A stretch of 64,000 nucleotides of DNA, from positions 62,001 to 126,000 of the forward strand of contig NZ_SCMR01000004.1 of the NCBI RefSeq assembly GCF_005502885.1, given 5' to 3'. The DNA is from Microbacterium sp. 2FI (lineage in GTDB: Bacteria > Actinomycetota > Actinomycetes > Actinomycetales > Microbacteriaceae). The notes below the pieces were generated by a model. The model was not told the origin of the DNA, searched no databases, and saw only the letters and a program-made list of their open reading frames with translations. The position numbers and the translations under genes were made by a program. The first letter of the stretch is position 1. Each line of letters opens with the position of its first letter. Positions 9,021-15,516 of the stretch are shown here, in pieces.

Positions 9021-10072
9021 GCGCAGCACCGTCTCTCGCCTTCTTCACCCGCCTCCTCGACGAGGCGCCTCCCGCCGAACGGTACCGGCTTGCGACCGAC
9101 CAGATCCGTCACGCGGAGAGGTTCGGAATCGGGCGGGCGTGGGTGGCGCAGCACCACTTCCGTGCGGCCGAGGGCGGACTCCCGTCGCCGTTCGTCTTCC
9201 TCGCGCACGTGGCTGCGGCCACGAGCGAGATCCGGCTCGGCACGGGCGTCGTGACGCTGCCGCTCGAAGGCCCGGTACGGGTCGCCGAAGACGCCGTCGT
9301 CGCCGACCTCCTCTCGGGCGGGCGCATCGATCTGGGTCTCGGCAGCGGCGGCACGCCGTCGTCGTTCGTGCCGTTCGGGCAGGATGCCGCGGCCAAGAGC
9401 GTCGTCTACGACGAGAAGCTCGCTCTGCTCCTCGACGCGCTCGACGGTCGCGAGATCGGCGGGGGCAACACCCTCCACCCCGCGGGGGGAACACTGTCCG
9501 ATCGCGTGTGGCAGGCCACGTTCTCGCCGGCGGGCGGCGCGCGCGCGGGTCTCCACGGCCACGGGCTGCTCCTCTCGCGCACCCAGCCCCGCCCCGCGAG
9601 CACACCGCACGCGTCGCTGGCGGCACTGCAGGATCCGATCATCGACAGCTATCTCGCCGCCCTCCCCGCCGGCGTGCGGCCGCGCGTGACGGCATCCCGC
9701 ACCGTCTTCGTCGCCGACGACCGCCGTGACGCGCTGCGCTTCGCCGAGGTCGGGCTGCGCCGCGCGGCCGAGGGCTTCCGCCGAGCGGGGCAGAGCATCC
9801 CCGGCGACACGCTCGATGAGCTCATCCTCGCGCTCGACACCCACCTCGGCACACCCGATGAGGTCGCCGCGTCGCTCGCCGCCGACCCCACCCTCGCCCG
9901 GGCAGACGAGATCGCCTTCCAGGTGCACTCCGTCGATGCCCCGCACGACCTCGTGCTCCGCTCGATCGAGCTCATCGCGACCGAGGTCGCGCCCGCACTC
10001 GGCTGGACGACGCATCCCGGCGTCGCCCGGCCCGTCGAATCCCTCGGCACTTTCGGAAAGGAAACACCATGA
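9017..10072 (+). CDS. FMN-dependent luciferase-like monooxygenase, CE1758-like family
   Basis: The 351-residue protein is a second LLM-class monooxygenase, shorter than the one at 2276. It starts at the first barrel strand (SLAFFTRLLDEAPPAERYR) and shows WVAQHHF, IRLGTGVVTLPLEGPVRVAEDA and LGLGSGGTPSSF, which are typical of the fold. From memory, this subfamily (CE1758) co-occurs with a dedicated CE1759-type FMN reductase, and such a reductase gene is present four genes on at 11297. It overlaps the ATPase gene by four bases, so importer and oxidoreductases are made together. The substrate is not known. Confidence 0.85.
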   Translation: MSAAPSLAFFTRLLDEAPPAERYRLATDQIRHAERFGIGRAWVAQHHFRAAEGGLPSPFVFLAHVAAATSEIRLGTGVVTLPLEGPVRVAEDAVVADLLSGGRIDLGLGSGGTPSSFVPFGQDAAAKSVVYDEKLALLLDALDGREIGGGNTLHPAGGTLSDRVWQATFSPAGGARAGLHGHGLLLSRTQPRPASTPHASLAALQDPIIDSYLAALPAGVRPRVTASRTVFVADDRRDALRFAEVGLRRAAEGFRRAGQSIPGDTLDELILALDTHLGTPDEVAASLAADPTLARADEIAFQVHSVDAPHDLVLRSIELIATEVAPALGWTTHPGVARPVESLGTFGKETP

Positions 10073-10677
10073 CCCTCGCCACCCTCGATGTGGTCGACGC
10101 GCTCGCCGGCGTCGCGCCGGGCGACCCGCTCGACACGCTCCGCCGCCGGCGCCCCGTGACCCGTGAACAGCTTCAGGCGAGCCACGACGCGCTGTTCGCC
10201 CCGGTCGACGTGTCCGGGTTCCCGGTCGCCGAGCGCCTGCTCGTCGCCGCATTCGCGACACGCTCGACCGCGGACGACGCGACGGCGGTGTACTACGCGG
10301 ACGCTGCGACCGCGGCCGACCCGGAGCGCGCCGCCTCCGTCCTCGCAGAGGCGTCGGCGGCCGCGACCGCGGGTCCGTTCGGCAGGTATGCCGAAGCAGG
10401 GCTCCACGACGAGAGCGCCGACGGTCGTCGCTACGAGCCCGGCATCGTCGTCCGCGCGGCGCTCGGCGAACGGCTGACCGCAGCCCTCGCGCACGCGCAT
10501 CTGCTCACGTACCGCCCGCGCGAGGCCGACGGCGCAGCCCAGGCTCGTCTGCTCGATGCCGGGTGGAGCCCCGACGGCGTCATCACCCTGTCGCAGCTCA
10601 TCTCGTTCCTCGCTTTCCAGCAGCGCGTGGCCGCCGGCCTCCGCGTCCTCGCCGCATCCCAGGAGGTCTCCGCATGA
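10069..10677 (+). CDS. CMD-domain protein, Avi_7170-like family
   Basis: This 202-residue protein has weak similarity to the carboxymuconolactone decarboxylase/AhpD fold. It ends with the helical segment DGVITLSQLISFLAFQQRVAAGLRVL that is common to this group. It lacks the CxxC redox pair of its neighbour and so may be a non-catalytic partner. From memory, it matches a family that always sits beside an Avi_7169-type alkylhydroperoxidase-domain protein and an LLM monooxygenase, exactly as here. It overlaps both neighbours by four bases. The function is unknown; it may help remove peroxide or reactive products of the flavin reactions. Confidence 0.72.
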   Translation: MTLATLDVVDALAGVAPGDPLDTLRRRRPVTREQLQASHDALFAPVDVSGFPVAERLLVAAFATRSTADDATAVYYADAATAADPERAASVLAEASAAATAGPFGRYAEAGLHDESADGRRYEPGIVVRAALGERLTAALAHAHLLTYRPREADGAAQARLLDAGWSPDGVITLSQLISFLAFQQRVAAGLRVLAASQEVSA

Positions 10678-11300
10678 CCGGCACCACGACCGAGTCCGTC
10701 GTTCTCACGCACGACGCCCCGCACCCGCACGCCTTCACGCGTGGGGAGGTGGGCTGGCTGCCGTGGCTCGAGCCGCTCGCCGAGAGCGAGCTCACCGAAC
10801 GCCACTACGACGGCCTCGTCGACCGGCAGCGCGCGTCGAGCGACTACTTCCGGCTGCTCGCGCGCGATCCCGAGATCCTGCGGGCACGCACCCTCGTCGA
10901 CAAGGACATCTTCTACAACACCGCCGAGGGGCTCCCGCGGGCCGAGCGAGAGCTCGCCGCGGCAGCGGCATCGCGCGTCAACGGCTGCGTCTTCTGCGCC
11001 TCGGTGCACGCGCGCTTCGCGGCGCACTACTCGAAGCGTCCCGACCTGGTCGACCAGCTGCTCGACCAGGGTGTCTCGGCCGAGCTCGGCGAGCGATGGG
11101 ACGCGATCGTCGCGGCCGCAGCAGCGCTGACCGCGACGCCGCTCGCGTTCGACGCGTCGCACGTCGCGCGGCTGCGCGCAGCCGGCCTCGATGAGTTGGA
11201 GGTCGCCGATGTCGTCCACGGCGCCGCGTTCTTCAACTGGGCCAATCGCCTCATGCTCTCGGTCGGCCGGCCGGTAGCTCCGGTGGAGGGATCCCCGTGA
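10674..11300 (+). CDS. Alkylhydroperoxidase-domain protein, Avi_7169-like family
   Basis: The 208-residue protein carries the AhpD/CMD active-site pattern NGCVFCASVH, with Cys105, Cys108 and His112. This suggests peroxide reduction by a thiol relay. The end DVVHGAAFFNWANRLMLSVG is also typical of the family. The ATG at 10674 overlaps the upstream stop and follows AGGAGG by about seven bases. Its place between monooxygenases and their FMN reductase fits protection against hydrogen peroxide released by uncoupled flavin chemistry. That role is an inference from family and context. Confidence 0.82.
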   Translation: MTGTTTESVVLTHDAPHPHAFTRGEVGWLPWLEPLAESELTERHYDGLVDRQRASSDYFRLLARDPEILRARTLVDKDIFYNTAEGLPRAERELAAAAASRVNGCVFCASVHARFAAHYSKRPDLVDQLLDQGVSAELGERWDAIVAAAAALTATPLAFDASHVARLRAAGLDELEVADVVHGAAFFNWANRLMLSVGRPVAPVEGSP

Positions 11301-11878
11301 ACCAGGCGCGGCCACTGCGGGTCGTCGGTGTCTCGGGATCCCTCCACGAGCCGAGTCGCACCACCGCGCTCGTGCGGACCATCCTCGATGAGGTCGCCGC
11401 ACGGGCGCCTGCCGAGACGAACCTGGTCGAAGTCGCTGCGCTCGGACCGAGCTTCGCCGGTGCGCTGCGCCGCGACGACGTTTCACCCGCGGTCGAGCAT
11501 GCCCTCCAGCTGATCGAATCGGCCGACCTCCTCGTGGCGGCGAGCCCCGTCTACCGTGCGTCGTTCACGGGTCTGTTCAAGCACCTGTTCGATTTCGTCG
11601 GTCAGTACGAACTGGTCGGCACGCCCGTGCTCGTCGCGGCGACGGGCGGCGGCGAGCGCCACGCGCTGATCATCGAGCATCAGCTCCGGCCGCTGTTCGG
11701 CTTCTTCCAGGCGCTCACGCTGCCCCTCGGCGTCTACGCCTCCGACGCCGACTTCACCGCGGGTACGCTCACGTCGCCCGACGTCGGGCGACGCGTGGCA
11801 GAGGCGGTGAGTCGCTCAATTCCGATCGTCGAGCAGGCGGCGCTCGTGCGCTCGACGGAGTACGTCACGACCTGGTGA
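11297..11878 (+). CDS. NAD(P)H-dependent FMN reductase partnered with LLM monooxygenases (CE1759-like)
   Basis: This 193-residue flavodoxin-fold protein resembles SsuE/MsuE reductases. It has the phosphate-binding start VVGVSGSLHEPSRTTALV, the core ADLLVAASPVYRASFTGLFK and the later VLVAATGGGERHALIIEHQLRPLFGF. Such enzymes reduce FMN with NAD(P)H and pass it to a two-component monooxygenase. It is the last gene of the cluster and overlaps the upstream gene by four bases. Co-location with two LLM monooxygenases strongly supports the electron-donor role. Confidence 0.88.
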   Translation: MNQARPLRVVGVSGSLHEPSRTTALVRTILDEVAARAPAETNLVEVAALGPSFAGALRRDDVSPAVEHALQLIESADLLVAASPVYRASFTGLFKHLFDFVGQYELVGTPVLVAATGGGERHALIIEHQLRPLFGFFQALTLPLGVYASDADFTAGTLTSPDVGRRVAEAVSRSIPIVEQAALVRSTEYVTTW

Positions 11879-11923
11879 GCGGAGGGGGTTACGAGGCCTT
11901 CGTCGCGGGTGTACGGTTCGCGC

Positions 11924-12436
11924 ATGAGGGAGGTCTCGCCGCCGGAGGGCGCCGAGCAGGGGGGCGGGTCGTCCGGGGGAGTGCGACGACTCGCAGGTCG
12001 GCGTTCGACGCTCGTCGCGCTCGCCGTCGCGGCGGTGGTCGTCGTCTCGGCAGTCGTCGCTTCGACCCTGGCTGTCGCGCTCGAGCCGCGGCCGGATGCG
12101 ACGCTGAAGCCGGTCGATCTGGAGCCCGATGTCGTGATCCTCGCGCTGCTGGCGGGCGAGGAGCAGTGGGCGGCGATCGACCCGTCGACGCTGCGCGGCT
12201 ACGAGCCCTACGGCGACCTCGAGGTGTGGGCGGCGACCAACGCATTCGCGTCACCGTGCCTCATCGCGTTCGACCGCGCGACGAACGACGTCGTCAGCAC
12301 ATCCTGCGTTCCCGAGCCCGCTGAGCTGTACATCGACGTGTCGGGGTACTCGATGCCGGCGGGCGGCAAGGCCCGGTTCGTGAGCGCCGGCGACGCCCTC
12401 GACGTCCATCTGTACCTTCCGGAAGGCGAGGACTGA
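11924..12436 (+). CDS. Hypothetical single-pass membrane protein, paralog of the next gene
   Basis: I do not recognise a named family. The 170-residue product has a Gly/Arg-rich cytoplasmic N-terminus, one membrane helix (VALAVAAVVVVSAVVASTLA) and an outside domain of about 110 residues with two cysteines. The outside domain matches that of the downstream protein: ATLKP / ATLRP, then STLRGYEPYGDLEVWAA / STLRSFGTYRDIDIWAA, then SPCLIAFDR / NPCLLALDR. The start is fixed by a leaderless promoter, TACGGT at 11912-11917 six bases before the ATG. It overlaps the next gene by one base. Confidence 0.72.
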   Translation: MREVSPPEGAEQGGGSSGGVRRLAGRRSTLVALAVAAVVVVSAVVASTLAVALEPRPDATLKPVDLEPDVVILALLAGEEQWAAIDPSTLRGYEPYGDLEVWAATNAFASPCLIAFDRATNDVVSTSCVPEPAELYIDVSGYSMPAGGKARFVSAGDALDVHLYLPEGED

Positions 12437-13176
12437 TGCGCAGCCCCGCCACCTCGTCCGCCGCGGAACGCGAACTTCGAGAGTTGCGCCTGCGCGCCTA
12501 CGGGCCTCATGCCGACATCGACGGCGATCCTGTCGCGCTCGCACGCCTCGAGAAACTGGAGGCGGCGCACGCTCTCGCGGCGCATGGCACGCCGGCCGAG
12601 GAGCTACCCTCATCCGCGCTCGACTCGCCTCCGGGTCGGCAGGCCTCACCTGTCGCGCTGGCGACGGCATCCGTCTCCGTCGGCGACACACCGCCGTCGC
12701 GCACCCGCCCCACCGCCGGTCGGCCGCGATGGCGTGCATGGCTCATCGCCGCGGCGCTGGTGGTCATCCTCGGCCTCGCGTACGGCGGGACGCGGCTGGT
12801 GGGAGATCACCCCGAAGCGACTCTGCGTCCGACCGGCGCCGAGCCCGACACCCGCGTCTACCGCATGCTGGTCTACGCGCCCGACCTCCGCATCGCGAGC
12901 TCCACGCTTCGCAGCTTCGGAACCTACCGCGACATCGATATATGGGCAGCCGACGACGCGTTCGGCAACCCCTGCCTGCTCGCGCTCGATCGATCCGTCG
13001 ACGGCCTGCTCGGGGCGGAGTGCACGCCGCCGGAGGGCGAGCTGACCATGGACGTGGGCGTCTGGCCGCTGTGGGAGCGAGATTTCGGTGCGGACCTTCC
13101 CGACGGGAGCGTCATCCGCTTCGTCCATCGCGGTGACGCGGTGGAGGTCTACCATTTCGCCACCGGCGATCGATAG
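12436..13176 (+). CDS. Hypothetical single-pass membrane protein, paralog of the previous gene
   Basis: The 246-residue product has a longer cytoplasmic part of about 95 residues. It begins with a helical segment (SAAERELRELRLRAYGPHAD), then has a membrane helix (AWLIAAALVVILGLAYGG) and an outside domain related to that of the preceding protein. Two cysteines (NPCLLALDR and GAECTPPEG) are conserved between the pair and could form a disulfide. The N-terminal segment resembles short helical pieces of other actinobacterial membrane proteins, but I assign no function. It starts at the last base of the upstream stop codon, so it is translationally coupled. Confidence 0.72.
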   Translation: MRSPATSSAAERELRELRLRAYGPHADIDGDPVALARLEKLEAAHALAAHGTPAEELPSSALDSPPGRQASPVALATASVSVGDTPPSRTRPTAGRPRWRAWLIAAALVVILGLAYGGTRLVGDHPEATLRPTGAEPDTRVYRMLVYAPDLRIASSTLRSFGTYRDIDIWAADDAFGNPCLLALDRSVDGLLGAECTPPEGELTMDVGVWPLWERDFGADLPDGSVIRFVHRGDAVEVYHFATGDR

Positions 13177-13194
13177 CGCCGACGTGCGTATCCG

Positions 13195-13224
13195 TTGCCG
13201 CCCGCCCGGCCCGGCAGGTAGACT
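13195..13224 (+). promoter_or_regulatory. Promoter of the cysteine leader/CBS operon
   Basis: TTGCCG (13195-13200) and TAGACT (13219-13224) form a good sigma-70-type promoter with an 18-base spacer. Seven bases follow the -10 before the GTG of the leader peptide at 13232, so the transcript should begin at or very near that codon (leaderless). Confidence 0.7.
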
Positions 13225-13231
13225 CGCCCGC

Positions 13232-13258
13232 GTGTTGACCTGTCGCTGTTGTCGCTGA
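13232..13258 (+). CDS. Cysteine-rich leader peptide (putative cysteine attenuator)
   Basis: A leaderless eight-codon reading frame encodes M-L-T-C-R-C-C-R and then TGA. Three of eight codons are cysteine, and all three are TGT, although TGC is the normal choice in nearby genes. The frame starts seven bases after a -10 element and ends 71 bases before the GTG of the cystathionine beta-synthase gene. Leaderless poly-cysteine small ORFs that control downstream sulfur genes by cysteine-dependent attenuation are known in mycobacteria. Here ribosome progress through TGT-CGC-TGT-TGT would sense charged tRNA-Cys. The sequence is plain; the regulatory role is inferred. Confidence 0.75.
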   Translation: MLTCRCCR

Positions 13259-13329
13259 GTGCTCCGGCACGCCTCCGCGACCCCGACGAACTCCCGCGCC
13301 CGAGCGCGGCAACACCAAGGACACATTCC

Positions 13330-14328
13330 GTGCGTTACGCCCAGAGCGTCGCCGACCTCGTCGGCAACACCCCCCTCGTCCGGCTGACCCGCGTCACCGA
13401 CGGCATCGCCGCGACGGTGCTCGCGAAGGTCGAGTATCTGAACCCCGGCGGCTCGGCGAAGGATCGTATCGCCCGCCGCATCATCGATGCCGCCGAGCGT
13501 GAAGGACTCCTCCAACCCGGCGGCACCATCGTCGAGCCGACCAGCGGCAATACCGGGGTGGGTCTCGCCCTCGTCGCGCTGCAGCGCGGCTACCGCATGA
13601 TCTTCGTGGTCCCCGACAAGTTCCGCGGGGCCAAGGTCGACGTGCTCAAGGCCTACGGCGCCGAGGTCGTCGTCACCGACACGAGCGTGCCGCCCGAGGA
13701 TCCGCGCTCGTACTACAGCGTCGCCGACCGCCTCGTCCGCGAGATCCCCGGCGCCTTCAAGCCGAATCAGTTCGCGAACCCGAACGGACCGCTGAGTCAC
13801 TACGAGACCACTGGACCCGAGATCTGGCGCGACACCGACGGCCGCGTGACCCACTTCGTCGCCGGCATCGGCACAGGCGGCACGATCAGCGGCACCGGCC
13901 GGTACCTCCACGAGGTGTCGGGCGGCGCGGTGCGCGTCGTCGGCGCCGACCCCGAGGGGTCGATCTATTCGGGCGGTCCGCTCCACGGCCATCTCGTCGA
14001 GGGCGTCGGCGAGGACTTCTGGCCGGCCAGCTACGACCCGTCGGTTCCGGATGAGATCCACCGCATCTCGGATGCCGAGTCGTTCGCGATGACCCGCAGA
14101 CTCGCGCGCGATGAGGGGCTGCTCGTCGGCGGATCCAGCGGCATGGCGGTCGTCGCGGCCCTTCGCGCCGCAAGGGATCTCCCCGCTGACGCGGTCGTCG
14201 TGGTGCTGCTCCCCGACCACGGCCGCGGCTACCTCGACCGCTTCTACGACGACGACTGGATGCGCGAGCACGGCTTCGACGTCGACACGGATGCCGCAGC
14301 AGCGGCCCACGAAGGAGACCCCTCATGA
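13330..14328 (+). CDS. cbs: Cystathionine beta-synthase / cysteine synthase family enzyme
   Basis: This PLP enzyme of 332 residues is in the fold type II beta-synthase family. The PLP lysine is Lys44 in NPGGSAKDR, the substrate loop is PTSGNTGVGLA and the phosphate-binding loop is GIGTGGTISGTGRYL. Gene order with a cystathionine gamma-lyase/synthase favours cystathionine beta-synthase (serine plus homocysteine) over plain cysteine synthase. Unlike mycobacterial Cbs it lacks the C-terminal Bateman (CBS-domain) pair, so no allosteric module is present. The GTG at 13330 has AAGGA eight bases before it, and the alignment starts there; an upstream ATG would overlap the leader peptide. It overlaps the next gene by four bases. 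Confidence 0.85.
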   Translation: MRYAQSVADLVGNTPLVRLTRVTDGIAATVLAKVEYLNPGGSAKDRIARRIIDAAEREGLLQPGGTIVEPTSGNTGVGLALVALQRGYRMIFVVPDKFRGAKVDVLKAYGAEVVVTDTSVPPEDPRSYYSVADRLVREIPGAFKPNQFANPNGPLSHYETTGPEIWRDTDGRVTHFVAGIGTGGTISGTGRYLHEVSGGAVRVVGADPEGSIYSGGPLHGHLVEGVGEDFWPASYDPSVPDEIHRISDAESFAMTRRLARDEGLLVGGSSGMAVVAALRAARDLPADAVVVVLLPDHGRGYLDRFYDDDWMREHGFDVDTDAAAAAHEGDPS

Positions 14329-15485
14329 CCGACCCCACCCCCGACCGCGGCTTCGAGACGCGCGCGGTGCACGCCGGCCAGGCGTTCGACCCCACCACCG
14401 GCGCCGTCATCCCGCCGGTGCACTTCTCGACGACGTACGCCCAGGACGGCATCGGCGGACTCCGCGAGGGCTACGAGTACGGGCGCAGCGGCAACCCGAC
14501 CCGCACGGCGCTCGAGACACAGCTCGCCGCGCTCGAAGGCGGCGCTCACGGCCTCTCGTTCGCGTCGGGCCTCGCCGCCGAAGACGCACTGCTGCGCGCC
14601 GTGCTCAAGCCCGGAGACGAGGTGCTGCTCGGCAGCGACGTCTACGGCGGCACCTACCGGCTGATCGCCCGGATCCTGGGCCCCTGGGGTGTGGGCCTTC
14701 GGGTGGTCGACATGAGCGACCTCGCCGCCGTCGAGCGGGCGCTCGCCGAGCGTCCGGCGCGCATCGTGTGGGTCGAGACGCCGAGCAATCCGATGCTGCG
14801 CATCACCGACATCACAGGGCTCGCGCGCCTCGGGCACGCCGCCGGTGCGCTCGTCGTCGTCGACAACACGTTCGCGTCGCCCGCGCTGCAGCAGCCGCTC
14901 GCGCTCGGCGCCGATGTCGTCGTGCACTCGACGACCAAGTACCTTGGCGGCCATTCCGACGTCGTCGGCGGCGCCCTCGTCATGAACGACGACGCGCTGT
15001 TCGAGCAGGCGAAGTTCCTGCAGTTCGCCGCCGGCGCCGTGTCGGGACCGTTGGACGCGTGGCTCACGACGCGCGGCATCAAGACACTGGCCCTGCGCAT
15101 GCAGCGCCACAGCGAGAACGCGCAGGCGGTGGCCGAGTTCCTCGACGCGCACCCGAAGATCGCGCGCGTCTACTACCCCGGCCTGCCGTCGCACCCCGGT
15201 CACGCGCTGGCCGCGACGCAGATGAGCGGTTTCGGCGGCATCGTCTCGGCGGAGCTCGCCGATGCGGCATCCGCGCGTCGCTTCGCCGAGTCGACGCGCC
15301 TGTTCCAGCTCGCCGAGTCGCTCGGCGGCGTCGAGTCGCTCATGAACTACCCCGACGAGATGACGCACGCGTCGGTGCGCGGCACCGAGCTCGCCGTCCC
15401 CGAAGAGCTCGTCCGCCTGTCAGTCGGCATCGAGAGCGTCGCCGACCTCATCGCCGACCTCGATCGGGCCCTCGCCGCGCTCTGA
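14325..15485 (+). CDS. metB: Cystathionine gamma-lyase / gamma-synthase
   Basis: The 386-residue protein is a Cys/Met-metabolism PLP enzyme. It shows EYGRSGNPTR, the LPG-type core NTFASPALQQPLALGADVV and the PLP-lysine segment HSTTKYLGGHSDVVGGA. Lyase and synthase forms are hard to separate by eye. With cystathionine beta-synthase just upstream, the pair would run reverse transsulfuration from homocysteine to cysteine. That fits a cysteine-sensing leader at the head of the operon. GAAGGAGA lies about seven bases before the ATG, and the start overlaps the upstream stop. Confidence 0.9.
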   Translation: MTDPTPDRGFETRAVHAGQAFDPTTGAVIPPVHFSTTYAQDGIGGLREGYEYGRSGNPTRTALETQLAALEGGAHGLSFASGLAAEDALLRAVLKPGDEVLLGSDVYGGTYRLIARILGPWGVGLRVVDMSDLAAVERALAERPARIVWVETPSNPMLRITDITGLARLGHAAGALVVVDNTFASPALQQPLALGADVVVHSTTKYLGGHSDVVGGALVMNDDALFEQAKFLQFAAGAVSGPLDAWLTTRGIKTLALRMQRHSENAQAVAEFLDAHPKIARVYYPGLPSHPGHALAATQMSGFGGIVSAELADAASARRFAESTRLFQLAESLGGVESLMNYPDEMTHASVRGTELAVPEELVRLSVGIESVADLIADLDRALAAL

Positions 15486-15516
15486 TCCCGACGGGTCGCG
15501 GGCGTACGCTCGGAGC

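Noticed and set aside
13249-13329. Upstream in-frame ATG for cystathionine beta-synthase
   Set aside because: It would overlap the leader peptide and add 27 residues with no homology; GTG 13330 has a Shine-Dalgarno and fits the family start.
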